A stretch of DNA of 64,000 nucleotides from Epithemia pelagica. Taxonomy: Eukaryota; Bacillariophyta; Bacillariophyceae; Surirellales; Surirellaceae. The notes under the pieces are model-generated. The model made no database searches. It had not been told where the DNA came from and saw nothing but the letters and a program-made list of their open reading frames with translations. Positions within the stretch are counted from its first letter, which is position 1, and the number at the start of each line of letters is the position of its first letter. A program made the position numbers and the translations under genes. The stretch covers positions 1,550,001 through 1,614,000 of the forward strand of contig OX337231.1 in NCBI GenBank assembly GCA_946965045.2, given 5' to 3'. Positions 1-9,696 of this stretch are shown in pieces.

Positions 1-25
1 CGGGCAACAACAACAACAAAACAAC

Positions 26-832
26 ATGTTGAACAAGTCAAGTAACAAGGTCTCTTATTTGGAGACACTCCACCCTGAACAGGGTTTCAAGGCACTCTCC
101 AAGGAAGAAGGTTCCTATGCGGGGAAATGGGACGCTGTATGGGCCGAAGCAGTGCTGATTGACGATGACACAAACATCCAGTCAAATGAGAACTCGCTCG
201 AGCGTCCTACGGGGGAAGCGGAGCAAACGGTAAAGACGGACAACCAATGGAACCGTTATAACTTCTTGTTGCTTACTGTTGGTCGGGCAATGCTGATTGC
301 AGGTGTTGCATCCACTGTCATGACGGAACTGGGTGGTAACATTGTGTTTCTGGCGGCTGCTGGATTCTACTGGGTATCTGAGAAGCTTCGCCAGATGGGA
401 GGGATTGTTATTCTTTTTCATTACGTGTTTGGGCTTGTTTACGTGATTTTATCCTTCATGGATATACTTTTGCTCTTTCTTGGTACTCTGATCACCGAGT
501 TAATGGCGGGGATTGCCTTTCTCCTCTGTACATTGTTCGGAGGACCTGCTGCTGGTACAGAATGGCATCAATCGGTCCGACGTCTTTGTCATCTGACCCG
601 ATGGGCGTTTCGAAGCTTTCATGACGAATGGAACTGTCGCCGTGGTTTGTTGCTCACGGAAACATCCCACACGAAAGAAGAATCACATGGTACAAACGAC
701 ATTGGGGTCGAAGCACCCACGAGTGTCAACAACGACGATGGTACAATTGTCTTGGGTGTGGATGATGTAGTGGTCGAACAGGATCCAGAAGATTCCAGAG
801 TGGAAGCCCCTCAGTCGAAGCAATCTGTTTGA
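26..832 (+). CDS. Hypothetical membrane protein
   Basis: An uninterrupted 268-residue frame from an ATG preceded by an A/C-rich CAA-repeat leader. The first 80 residues are polar. Residues about 80-175 are very hydrophobic and look like three or four membrane segments (around FLLLTVGRAMLIAGVAS, NIVFLAAAGFYWV, and two close segments covering VYVILSFMDILLLFLG and LMAGIAFLLCTLFGG). The last 70 residues are acidic and polar. I recognise no family. The ATG lies only 26 bases inside the window, so an upstream exon cannot be excluded. A membrane protein is a safe call; any function would be a guess. Confidence 0.55.
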   Translation: MLNKSSNKVSYLETLHPEQGFKALSKEEGSYAGKWDAVWAEAVLIDDDTNIQSNENSLERPTGEAEQTVKTDNQWNRYNFLLLTVGRAMLIAGVASTVMTELGGNIVFLAAAGFYWVSEKLRQMGGIVILFHYVFGLVYVILSFMDILLLFLGTLITELMAGIAFLLCTLFGGPAAGTEWHQSVRRLCHLTRWAFRSFHDEWNCRRGLLLTETSHTKEESHGTNDIGVEAPTSVNNDDGTIVLGVDDVVVEQDPEDSRVEAPQSKQSV

Positions 833-1117
833 CCGAGTCTTCTCGCTTACATAAATGAACCTTCATTTTAATGTATGTCACATTACATAGGTGCAATCTC
901 GGTTTGGGCCTGTGTCGTTTTTCCGCTAGACGGTCAAAAGAAATTCATCTTGAGCTGAAGTCGTGCAGACAGATGGGCAAGATTGCTGATCAAACGTCAT
1001 GATTTTACAATTGTTGCTATCAACCACTTCTTTTACACTAAGGCTACTCATCAAGTTAGATGTTTCGTCTATTTGCGCCTTTTTTGAGTATCAGGCATTG
1101 AGTATTGTGTGTACAGA

Positions 1118-3019
1118 CTAGTTGTGGTAATGACGAGAAGTGATTGAGGTAAATTGTTCATCATGGCGCCCTGCCGCATCTGCCGCACCGGTGGTCGCCA
1201 GGAAATCAGAAAGAACAGAGTAGCAAGAACGATCGGCACTGTTTTCTAGCATCAGGTTCATTCGCTCGATCCCTCCGACGATGGTCATGATGCATTTGCT
1301 TACTTGCTGTGTTTCACGGTTCAGCTTTTCAATCAGTCGGTGAGTCTCCCTATCAGATCGGTTAAAGCCAGAGCCGTTGGCACCGTTACTATCTGCATTG
1401 CCGTCGTCGTCATCCATGGATTCAATCCATCCGTCATCGTTGTTGGTGTCATCGTTGCTGTTACTGCCTTCAGTTTCGTCAGGTCCAGGCGGCAGTGGCT
1501 TCCGTAATCTCAGTGACAACTTCACAAGCTGGGTTTCAAAGTCTGCCAGACTCTCGTTGAGAAGTTGTTGTTGGCTCAATGCCTTGGGGGTGAAGGTAAA
1601 CTTTATACTATCACGCAACCGTGCAGACACTTCACGCTCCGTCTCCAATGTTCGCAGAACCTCCATCAGCTCATTTTTGGCCGCCATGCGCTTATTCTTA
1701 TGTTCCTCTGTCTCGGTCGCTGATTTAGAAAGTTTCATCTCCAATGTATCACCAAACTTGTGCAAATTCTCAGAATCTTTTTTGATGCGATGAAATTCTC
1801 GTTGCAACTCACGATTTCGTGTCTGAGATTGAACCCATTGGGCATGAAGCTGTTTCCAACGAATGTTGAGATCGCTCAAGGATTTTGATGTTTGGTTCAA
1901 TTCAACCTGTAGTGATTCGTTATCCGCTTTTGCTTGTCGGAGTTCCTCTGACTTCTTTTCGATGAAAATCTTCATTTTCTGCTTTCGTTCTTCGTTTAGT
2001 TTTCGTTCTTCAGCAAGCGCTGACTCAGTTTGTACCTGTCTGTGCCGTGATGATACAATTGTTCCTTCCAATTCTTTTTCCAGTGTTTGTTTTGTGTTGC
2101 TGAGTTCTTCAATTTGTTCTTTGGCCTCATCCAATTCTTTGGTGACGACCTTGAGCTCTTCCTCATATTTTTCAGCCTCATTTGTTTTGCCGGCCTCTTT
2201 CTTCTTTGCGGCATTTAATCGATTTGTTAAAGACATTTCTTTCCTTTCCTGCTCGTCCCGTTGCTCTCTAATTCTCTGCAATTCCTGTTCTTGATCATCC
2301 AATGTGGCTTTGTTTGATGACACAGTATTCTCCAGAACTTTGATTTGCTCTAATTGAGAAGAGTTTTCTTCCTCCAGTGTTGCTATCCGTTCCAAGGCAG
2401 AAGCAAGATTTGTTTCGACCTCTTCCTTTTCATTCATGACTTCTTGTAGAGTTTCCTGCAACCCCCTATACTTCTCGAATTCCGCAGTCTGTTCTTGGCC
2501 ATGTGACTGTAAATCAGCGACTTGCTTTTGTGCCAGACGAAGTTTATTTTCAGCTTCGGCCTTAAGCGCCATTTCGGATTGAAGCTTTTCTTGCAGCTCC
2601 ATAAGAATTGAGGCATCTATTTCATCTGTTACCTTCTCCTTCATGCTGTTACTCTGGTTTTCTGCTGTCGAAGATGCCTTTTTCGTTTCGTCTCGTGACT
2701 CTTCCCGCTGTATGGTTTGTGACTCGTCGCTGGAACCGTTGGGGTCCTTGGCGGGTGGAATTTTCACGACAGTTGCTACCAGTCCAAGGGATCCTTCCTT
2801 TCCCTCAGAAAATCCTGTATCAACAGTAGGTTCCACCCCGTTACCAGATGGATCGGAAAGCTCTGTTCCAAGTTCCCCACTTTCTGACATGTCCAGCAGG
2901 TTTTTCACATTCTCTCGACCGTTGGTAGGGGAGCCGTCCACTTTCTTGTCGCTCTGATCGACCGCTTGTTCTTCTGGATTGATCTCTGGTGATGGTGCCA
3001 TTTTGGCTGTCCCTGTCAT
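1118..3019 (-). CDS. Long coiled-coil protein
   Basis: About 633 residues when started at the ATG at 3019 (the open frame extends a few codons to a GTG; another ATG lies at 3001). Residues about 1-130 are polar and low-complexity. From about 140 to 480 there is near-continuous heptad-like, Glu/Lys/Gln-rich sequence typical of a long coiled coil (for example EELKVVTKELDEAKEQIEEL). The tail has an acidic Asp/Asn stretch (DDTNNDDGWIESMDDDDG) followed by another short helical region. No catalytic motif is visible. Proteins of this shape usually act as scaffolds, tethers or cytoskeletal components, but no specific family is recognised. The 515 bp between this gene and the divergent gene at 3535 hold the promoters of both and nothing else I can name. 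Confidence 0.75.
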   Translation of the reverse strand: MTGTAKMAPSPEINPEEQAVDQSDKKVDGSPTNGRENVKNLLDMSESGELGTELSDPSGNGVEPTVDTGFSEGKEGSLGLVATVVKIPPAKDPNGSSDESQTIQREESRDETKKASSTAENQSNSMKEKVTDEIDASILMELQEKLQSEMALKAEAENKLRLAQKQVADLQSHGQEQTAEFEKYRGLQETLQEVMNEKEEVETNLASALERIATLEEENSSQLEQIKVLENTVSSNKATLDDQEQELQRIREQRDEQERKEMSLTNRLNAAKKKEAGKTNEAEKYEEELKVVTKELDEAKEQIEELSNTKQTLEKELEGTIVSSRHRQVQTESALAEERKLNEERKQKMKIFIEKKSEELRQAKADNESLQVELNQTSKSLSDLNIRWKQLHAQWVQSQTRNRELQREFHRIKKDSENLHKFGDTLEMKLSKSATETEEHKNKRMAAKNELMEVLRTLETEREVSARLRDSIKFTFTPKALSQQQLLNESLADFETQLVKLSLRLRKPLPPGPDETEGSNSNDDTNNDDGWIESMDDDDGNADSNGANGSGFNRSDRETHRLIEKLNRETQQVSKCIMTIVGGIERMNLMLENSADRSCYSVLSDFLATTGAADAAGRHDEQFTSITSRHYHN

Positions 3020-3534
3020 TCCATGTACTCTTCCGTTATGCACTGGTCTCGTTCTTGGAAAGATAAAACGGATCTAACATCTAACCGCACACGAAACTAC
3101 ACCAACCACCACTGACGATAATCTAGCTATCGTGTTCTCGTAGCATAGAGGAGTGTCGTGTCACGCATCTCTTGCTTTTAACGGACATAGCGGACAGAAA
3201 TTTCGCGTAAAAAAGTAACACGATACAACTGACACTGACAGATGCTGGCATTTGCTGCTGACAATCGAGCTCAAAACTACAACAAGAAATATTGTTTAAT
3301 ACTTTGAGACAAAAAAGAGGCACTGCTTGTCGAGTTCGAGGACTTGTCTGCTTTGTTGGAGTTTGGAACGAAGATCTCTGTCCATCGCTTGACGGTGGAG
3401 CTAAACTCAGGAAAGGGCGGACCGTGTTTTTACACAACAGTTCTTGTCAATTCACCCAAAATCCCCTTCTGTTGAAGAGAGGCCAACAGCCGCATTATTG
3501 TGGCGTATTTTGCGTGCGATTCACATACTCGACA

Positions 3535-4180
3535 ATGTTTCTACCAGGGCGATCGACTGAAGATGAAGCCCAGAAAAGGCGTCAAGTATTCAGAAATATT
3601 GAAGGGTGGTGCGAACAGTTACTCCCAGAAGATGCTCGATCAGACTGCACGGTGAGCGTTCAAGAGATCAAGTGTGGTGACCCATATTGTTCACCGATTG
3701 ATACTGCCATAACGCTCATGTTCCAGAGGTAGGTGTAGTAGAAACGAACTGTCTTTGGATCCTTCTGAAATCAAGATACTGATGATTCGATACTTGTGGG
3801 ATCTGCTCTCGTTTTCCAGTGGTGGTCAAGGTTTCTTCAGCCTCCCTATGGAGTCCAAGGAGGTGACCCAGGAGGAAGTTGTCGAAAACTTTCCAACTAC
3901 AGATGTCTTGGAGAAGTGGCATAGGGGCGAAGAAGCTGAATGGCCGCCTCCAGAACCAATGGACTTGCGGTTACGTGTTGGTCAGTTCGTATTATGTCGC
4001 GTAGGACCGACCGACTGGGAAGCTGGTGAGATAACAGAACTTTGGTACAGAGAGCCCAATTGGCCTCCAGACAGCTTTGCACCCTACAAAATTCGGCTAG
4101 AGGATGGTAGAAGTATTTACGCACCCGCTGACATGGAGCAAGTGATCCGACTGGACCCATCCAAGCAACCATCATCATAG
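3535..4180 (+). CDS. Small two-domain protein with a WPP-type beta module
   Basis: Two exons, 3535-3728 and 3820-4180, joined over a 91-bp GT-AG intron. The join restores one 184-residue frame (MFQ-S-GGQGFF). The N-terminal half (residues about 1-110) contains QEIKCGDPYCSPIDTAITLMF, a compact Cys/Pro-rich signature. The C-terminal half has VGQFVLCRVGPTDWEAGEI, REPNWPPDSFAPYKIRLEDG and a final AP-D-ME-VIR. This is a Tudor/SH3-like beta module that I associate with many stramenopile and dinoflagellate proteins (the 'WPPG..PYQV.LDDG..I.AP.D' pattern). The function is unknown. The start is the ATG in ACAATGTTT; the longer upstream frame begins at a less convincing ATG at 3292. Confidence 0.7.
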
Positions 4181-4746
4181 ACGCTGCAGTATGGGATTTA
4201 TTCAAGGAGAATCAAAGTGGTCGACATCAGGGAAACTCGAGAAATTTGACGATAAACCAAAGTACTGACTAAAGTCTAGAGTGAAAAATTCGAGTTTGTT
4301 GTGACCAGAGAAGATGCAATACGATAGATAGTCTGGCAAATACTTCTTTTTAAATTAGAGATCCCGAAGCAATGGGCACACATTGAGGCTTGGGGATAAT
4401 TACATCTGTGAATTTCAAGTTGTTTCTTCTCAGAGTAGTCTCCGGAGTCTCCCGTTCAGTAAACCAGGAGGGATTGCCTCAAATGAGTTCGAGATCGGTC
4501 GTTCAGCTACTATTGTAATTACACTATGACGATACTTTCTTCTAAGTAGACTCGTGCTATTATTCTAGTAGTCGCCACTGGTCTCTAAGTAAAAATCGTC
4601 CAGTGTCATTATTCAAGTAATTTTTAGTCTTGATCACGTGTAATGGCACTGGAAGAATTTGATCAAGGTAGATACCGGTATAGGGACTAATAGCACTCGT
4701 CTACTTTGGAATAAAGTATCGACACTGTGGAATTACATTTTTAACT
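4181..4746. other. Gene-free AT-rich stretch
   Basis: No convincing frame, RNA gene or named repeat is seen between the stop at 4180 and the palindrome at 4747. It forms the distal upstream region of the ribokinase fusion gene. Confidence 0.5.
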
Positions 4747-4874
4747 GAGGGCAGGCTACGCTTAGGGCACTCGTGCCGTTACAGCTGTTGTGCGCACTCG
4801 TGCGGCAGCTGAAGCTGCACGCACTCGTGCGCCAACAGCTGTAACGGCACTCGTGCCCTAAGCAGCCTACCCTC
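4747..4874. repeat. 128-bp imperfect palindrome with phased CACTCGTG motifs
   Basis: The left arm (from gagggcaggct) and right arm (to agcctaccctc) are near-exact reverse complements meeting at 4811-4812 (GCAGCT-ga-AGCTGC). Inside are four copies of CACTCGTG at 4768, 4795, 4822 and 4848 (spacing 27, 27 and 26 bp). CAGCTG hexamers lie between them at 4782, 4806 and 4836. All four CACTCGTG copies read in the same direction, so each leaves a 2-base mismatch in the hairpin. It lies about 250-380 bp upstream of the ATG at 5127. It could be a fold-back element or a clustered transcription-factor site. Confidence 0.85.
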
Positions 4875-4936
4875 GTTATATATTGTACTGACAAAGCGCT
4901 AGAGGTTGGTAGATAGCATCAGTTTGATTCTTTGAT

Positions 4937-5032
4937 CCCCTAGCGGAAGGATGAGTCCTGGTTGATCGTGATTCCTGGCTGCATTCCCCTTCCTCGACCC
5001 GTTCACGAGCGGGACTCGACATTCCGCTAGGG
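4937..5032. repeat. Short inverted repeat upstream of the ribokinase fusion
   Basis: CCCCTAGCGGA at 4937-4947 is repeated in inverted orientation as TCCGCTAGGGG at 5022-5032, about 75 bp apart. It lies 95-190 bp before the ATG at 5127. It could be a pair of regulator sites or the termini of a small relic element. Confidence 0.6.
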
Positions 5033-5126
5033 GGTAGTGTACTGTACTGACTTCTGACACTCTCTTCTCCAATGAAAAAAGCCACAAAAAAACGGATTCT
5101 TGGATATCGACTGTGAACTATCTGAA

Positions 5127-7271
5127 ATGAACAACTTCAGACTTCTCCATCGTGGATTCTTATTTGCAGTATATGTGTTGCTTCGAAAGACCTGTTTGGC
5201 TGAAAAGATTGTCGTTGTCGGATCAGCCAATGTCGACACTTTCTTGACAGTGGAGCGCTTGCCAGTGGAAGGCGAGAATCTTGTCACCGTTGAAGAACCT
5301 ATTGTGGATGTCCCAGGCGGCAAAGGATGTACACAAGCTATTGCGGCTTGCAAGCTTCTTGATGATTCTAGAGGAGTTGTCTCATTTGTTGGTCAGTTTG
5401 GAAATGACTCAGCGACGAAACTTCTGCAAACGACTTTGCGAGAGGCTGGTGTCGACATTTCGGACTCGGGGATGGACCATGAACACCCCTGTGGACGAGG
5501 ATATGTCTTTCTGTCGAGGTCGACTGGACAAGTAAGCGCTATTGTTTCAGGAGGAAGCAACCAAAATGGATGGCGTGCATATGATTGTGCTTGGGCAAAG
5601 TATTCCAATCGACCCGAGAGTATTGTATTGAATGGAATGATTGATCGCCTGCTTCAAGATTGTTCATGTTTGATGCTTCAACGTGAGGTTCCAGAATGCG
5701 TGAACCAACTATTTGCCGCAAAAGCGAAGTCAAGACATATACTGGTACTCCAGGACGTTGGAGGAAGTGACCGCCCCATGGACAGGGCGCACATGGAAAA
5801 CTGTGATTTTCTCATTCCCAATGAGACTGAATTGCAGCGATTAGTCATATCCTGTGGCCTGGATGAATCTTCTTTACCTGAAAGCGTTGTTGAAAGAGCG
5901 AAAATTCTTCAAGCTCATGGTGCGCGGAATGTTCTTGTGACACAAGGGAGTAGAGGTTCCACGTTGGTGACAGAACACGGGGAAATGGTATATCATCAAC
6001 CGGCAACTCTGACTCAATCACCTGTTGTCGATGAGACTGGTGCCGGCGATTGTTATCGTGCTGCATTTGCTGTTGCGATGCTTGAGGGTAAGTCTCTTCA
6101 GGCATCGATGGAGTTCGCATCAGCTGCTGGTTCTTTGTCTGTAGAACGACACGGAGCTGTTCCCAGTTCCCCAGCACGCAGCGAGGTCGATCATCGCTGT
6201 CAAACAGATCATGTGCTCTCCATCCCGAGAGGCGATGGGTCTGGAAGCAGCCCTATCCTCAACAGCTGGTCTGTGAGAGGAGGAACGATATCCAAGGACG
6301 AATTTCCTTTCTTGATTGGTTCCCGCCTTAACTCGATGAAAGATAGACCTGAATTGTGGCCTAAGCCGTTGTCAACTCCTCGGGATTTTGTCCAGAGACA
6401 AGCCACCATTAATGGTCTAACATGTGTCGACTTCAACTACCCTCAGCACTTCCTTACATGGACCGGTAAGGAAGCGAAGGAAGCCCTTCAAGAAGCGGGT
6501 CTGCTGGCAGGAGCTGTCTGTCTCCGATACCCGGCAAAGTTTGCCCGTGGTGCAATGAATCACCCTGACAAAGCTCTCAGACGCGAGGCAATTGAATTGA
6601 CTAAAGAGGCTGCACGCGTAGCGATGGAGTTGGGTTGTAATGAAGTTGTAGTATGGAGTGCTTTTGATGGCTATGATTATCCATTCCAGGTTGACTATGA
6701 TTCAAAGTGGGATGAACTCATAGAAGCGTTCACGGAATGCTGCGATGAGTTTCCTGACATAAAGTTTTCTGTCGAATACAAGCCTACCGATGAGAATACC
6801 CGATTCTTCACAGTACCGAGCACAGGAGCCGCATTCTTACTGGTATCACAAGTCAATCGGAGCAACTTTGGCTTAACCCTAGATGTGGGGCATATGCTCA
6901 TGTCTGGAGAGAACCCCGGGCAGTCAATTGCCATGGCTGGTAGAGCAGGGAAACTTTTTGGTATCCAACTGAACGATGGATACACACGATTGGCAGCTGA
7001 AGATGGCTTGATGTTTGGATCAGTCCATCCTGGGATGGCTCTGGAGATAATGTACCAACTGCGAAAAATTCAATTTGACGGTCACATATACTTTGATACA
7101 TTTCCCCAGAGAAGCGACCCTGTCAAGGAAGCAGAATATAATATTGGGCGGGTGAAAGATTTATGGAGATTATCCGGGCGGATAACGCAAGATCGACTGA
7201 CCAGTATATGGCAGCAACACGACGCCATCGAGGCACTTAGATTGGTGGATGAATCTCTTCGCTCTTTGTAG
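5127..7271 (+). CDS. Ribokinase (PfkB)-sugar isomerase fusion
   Basis: A 714-residue fusion from the ATG at 5127 (the open frame extends 27 bases to a TTG). Residues 1-26 form a hydrophobic leader, suggesting secretory or organellar targeting. Residues about 28-345 are a PfkB/ribokinase domain: N-terminal sugar site VVVGSANVDTFL, the PGGKGCTQA glycine motif, and the signature ETGAGDCYRAAF with the catalytic-base Asp at about 308. A linker of about 45 residues leads to residues about 390-700, which resemble xylose-isomerase-like TIM barrels (AP endonuclease 2 fold). Candidate metal and acid-base residues lie in FSVEYKP, LTLDVGHML and YFDTFPQ. The inferred role is ketose-aldose isomerisation followed by ATP-dependent phosphorylation of one sugar by one polypeptide. 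The exact sugar is not readable. Both halves keep their key residues. Confidence 0.85.
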   Translation: MNNFRLLHRGFLFAVYVLLRKTCLAEKIVVVGSANVDTFLTVERLPVEGENLVTVEEPIVDVPGGKGCTQAIAACKLLDDSRGVVSFVGQFGNDSATKLLQTTLREAGVDISDSGMDHEHPCGRGYVFLSRSTGQVSAIVSGGSNQNGWRAYDCAWAKYSNRPESIVLNGMIDRLLQDCSCLMLQREVPECVNQLFAAKAKSRHILVLQDVGGSDRPMDRAHMENCDFLIPNETELQRLVISCGLDESSLPESVVERAKILQAHGARNVLVTQGSRGSTLVTEHGEMVYHQPATLTQSPVVDETGAGDCYRAAFAVAMLEGKSLQASMEFASAAGSLSVERHGAVPSSPARSEVDHRCQTDHVLSIPRGDGSGSSPILNSWSVRGGTISKDEFPFLIGSRLNSMKDRPELWPKPLSTPRDFVQRQATINGLTCVDFNYPQHFLTWTGKEAKEALQEAGLLAGAVCLRYPAKFARGAMNHPDKALRREAIELTKEAARVAMELGCNEVVVWSAFDGYDYPFQVDYDSKWDELIEAFTECCDEFPDIKFSVEYKPTDENTRFFTVPSTGAAFLLVSQVNRSNFGLTLDVGHMLMSGENPGQSIAMAGRAGKLFGIQLNDGYTRLAAEDGLMFGSVHPGMALEIMYQLRKIQFDGHIYFDTFPQRSDPVKEAEYNIGRVKDLWRLSGRITQDRLTSIWQQHDAIEALRLVDESLRSL

Positions 7272-7436
7272 AAACGCTTTCTCGACTCTCTGTCGCACAA
7301 GGAAAAACGAACTTGTTACGATGTCCACCCGGATTTTTAGGGGAAAGGGGGTCGCCTTTGGATGAACTTCTTTCCGCGACCCGCAAAAGTACACACACCA
7401 GCGCCGTCAAACATTATCAATCAAACATCATCAACA

Positions 7437-7585
7437 GAATGAAGATTAAGTCGCAGCAAAGACCAAAGATGACGATAGATGATGATTACAACAGAATGGC
7501 GAAATCCCTGAACAGCAACAAGGCTCTTGTAGAATGTTGATTCCAGAAAGGAGGGGGACAGATTTTGGATGTTCACATTATTTCA
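7437..7585 (+). repeat. Direct repeat copy A before the Crinkler-like gene
   Basis: About 150 bp closely matching 10149-10293 in the same orientation. Shared blocks include tcgcagcaaaga, gatagatgatgattac, agaatggcgaaatc, aaaggaggggg and attttggatgt. Copy A has a 3-bp insertion (aac) and a few indels relative to copy B. It overlaps the 5' end of the long frame starting at 7534. Both copies would encode a short IDDDY..MAKSL peptide, so they may be the 5' exon or leader of a gene family. Confidence 0.8.
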
Positions 7586-7734
7586 CATACCCCATAGCTT
7601 CCGCATACGCCATTCTTTTCGACGAGGGACGCGCCGTGGGGAGAATTCACATCGAAATTTCCACCCCCGCTGGGGGGTACCCGGCACCACATGATGTGTC
7701 GGCGAAAATTCTAGCACACAAAAAGCAACCCAAA

Positions 7735-9696
7735 ATGACCTCCGCCAATTTGAAAATTGCGCTTGACCTGCTCGGGGAGACACCACTGAGTGATCTTCCT
7801 GACACCGAGACAAATCCCCTTTGGAACGACATAAAGGAAGAGCTCGGTTTGTCGACATTGCAGCTCTCGGCGCTCAAAAACCACAAGCTGGAAACAGTAC
7901 GGCATGAGGACAAACGCCAGAAGACTCTCGCTGATGAACTCCGAGCACTCACTCTTTCTCGTCCACGCAAGCCCAGAGTGCGGGACCATTTGGTTGCTCG
8001 GGAAGAGGCCAAACAAAGGATCATGACATACCTTCAACAGGTACGCGACAGCCACCGGGAAGTGTTGGACAACTCCGGTAAATTCACACTTCTTGGGACT
8101 TCAGGTGTCAAAGGCATTGGCAAGACAGAAATCTTGGGCCAGATCTGTGATTCTTGGGCCGCTGAAGCGCTTGGAGACGGGACGAAGGCTCTTTATGTAA
8201 CTTACAACGGATCGGGCTATTCGGGCGACTACTGTGTGAATCCAGCTAGGATTGGTGGTAACTATGGGAATGCGTTTGGGCACCTTCTCCTAGTCTCTTG
8301 CGGGGTTCCTGAAAAAACGGCCGTGAGAGTGCCGCTTGAAGAAGCTATTGTCTATGTCATGGACAAATTTCGCGGCGAGTGTCAATCTGAATTAGTCCTG
8401 GTGATATGCGTAGATGAAATCGTGGAATTGAATCGAGGAATCACGTCCAAGCCCAATGAGTGGAACCCGGCTGCACATACGATGTCTCAATTGATGAAAC
8501 TACAAGACAGGATGGATGGGAAGCTGATCTTTGTTTTTACAGGAATCCTTGATTCCATGTTTACTGCTTTGAAGTCGCTTTCCGGAAGAGCAGTGGCCCC
8601 GCTGCCATTGACATTAATTCCATTGCGAGCCGTTTTCTCCGATCTCCTTCCACGAAGACTGCTCCCTTTCGTGGAACAACCAGCCGTGAATCAACTCATT
8701 CTTTCTTGCGCTGGCCACCCGCGAGCAACTGTGGACGGCCTGGATAGGGCAACGCAAACTTGGCAGCTGCAAGAAGGTATGAACAATTCAGAGATTTCGA
8801 CAGCGGAAATTCTGGATGCCCGGTCAACAATCGTGAATGTGACGTGCAAGTTTGACGTCGCATACATTTCCCATGACATCCTGAGCGAGTGGTTTGACTT
8901 TCGTCAGTCGATATCAGAAGAAAGGAGAGAAGACTTGTTGGCGAAAGGAATTCTGCACACGGTCATGAACGGCGACGAAAGGGTGGAGTTTCTCTTTCCT
9001 CTCCTCCTTCAAGATTGGGCAAGACAACATCAAAGCACACCGTTTGGCTTTCACTTGCACGGACTATATAACGCCGATCTTGTCCTTGCCGCAGACAATG
9101 AAAAGAATATGGAGGCGGTGATGTACCACTATGAGGCCTTGCTTCGGAGAGCAACTGAAGGAGGAACGTTTCCGCTTGGGAGCTTCTATGCTAGTCGCCA
9201 TGTGGCTCCATCACTTAAATTCAAGATGCTGAAGAGCATCATTGTACCCGGCAGTTTCAACAGCGTGGGCTATGTCGAGGATTTTGCCGATATCAAAGAA
9301 ACGATTCGGCATCTCAGAAATGGATGGATATTAGTCTCGAAGAAGCACAGCGAAATCGGCATCGAATATCTTGTTCCGTACGTGTGCGACGATGAATTGA
9401 TTGTCGCATGCGTCCAGTGCAAATTTGTCCAGAAATCTACAAACTGGGCAAAGATCAAAGACAAGATGTTGACAGCGATCAAAGGCTTGCGGGAGAATCA
9501 CGTGAAATTCTTTCCTGTCGTGTACACGACGGCCGACCAGAGAACGATGATGGAATCTACGTTTGGCGATGGGGTATACTTTGTGGAATGCGATCTTTAT
9601 GATTTTACGAAGCGACTGGGGATCCTTCGTATGCATACCTTGAAGTTGGGGGCAAATTTGCTTACTTCTCATCCATTTTTGCGCATTACCGAGTAG
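7735..9696 (+). CDS. Crinkler-like STAND-type NTPase with a PD-(D/E)XK nuclease end
   Basis: I start at the ATG in CAAAATGACC at 7735 (653 residues). The frame is open back to an ATG at 7534, but those 67 residues overlap a direct repeat and look non-coding. The N-terminal 110 residues are charged and helical. An AAA+/STAND-type NTPase follows: Walker A GIGKTE with Lys at about 130, and Walker B ELVLVICVDE with Asp at about 227. The C-terminal 150 residues carry GIEYLVPYV and VACVQCKFV (Lys at about 563). That is the E...QxK arrangement of restriction-endonuclease-fold nucleases in the eukaryotic CR (Crinkler-RHS-type) effectors. Those combine this NTPase and nuclease pairing and are linked to transposons and to host or inter-organism conflict. 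The protein has no signal peptide. All key motifs are intact. Activity and target are unknown. Confidence 0.7.
   Translation: MTSANLKIALDLLGETPLSDLPDTETNPLWNDIKEELGLSTLQLSALKNHKLETVRHEDKRQKTLADELRALTLSRPRKPRVRDHLVAREEAKQRIMTYLQQVRDSHREVLDNSGKFTLLGTSGVKGIGKTEILGQICDSWAAEALGDGTKALYVTYNGSGYSGDYCVNPARIGGNYGNAFGHLLLVSCGVPEKTAVRVPLEEAIVYVMDKFRGECQSELVLVICVDEIVELNRGITSKPNEWNPAAHTMSQLMKLQDRMDGKLIFVFTGILDSMFTALKSLSGRAVAPLPLTLIPLRAVFSDLLPRRLLPFVEQPAVNQLILSCAGHPRATVDGLDRATQTWQLQEGMNNSEISTAEILDARSTIVNVTCKFDVAYISHDILSEWFDFRQSISEERREDLLAKGILHTVMNGDERVEFLFPLLLQDWARQHQSTPFGFHLHGLYNADLVLAADNEKNMEAVMYHYEALLRRATEGGTFPLGSFYASRHVAPSLKFKMLKSIIVPGSFNSVGYVEDFADIKETIRHLRNGWILVSKKHSEIGIEYLVPYVCDDELIVACVQCKFVQKSTNWAKIKDKMLTAIKGLRENHVKFFPVVYTTADQRTMMESTFGDGVYFVECDLYDFTKRLGILRMHTLKLGANLLTSHPFLRITE

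Noticed and set aside
7534-7734. First 67 codons of the long Crinkler-like frame
   Set aside because: They overlap the direct repeat and have no domain-like content; the ATG at 7735 has a better context. A leader exon here is not excluded.
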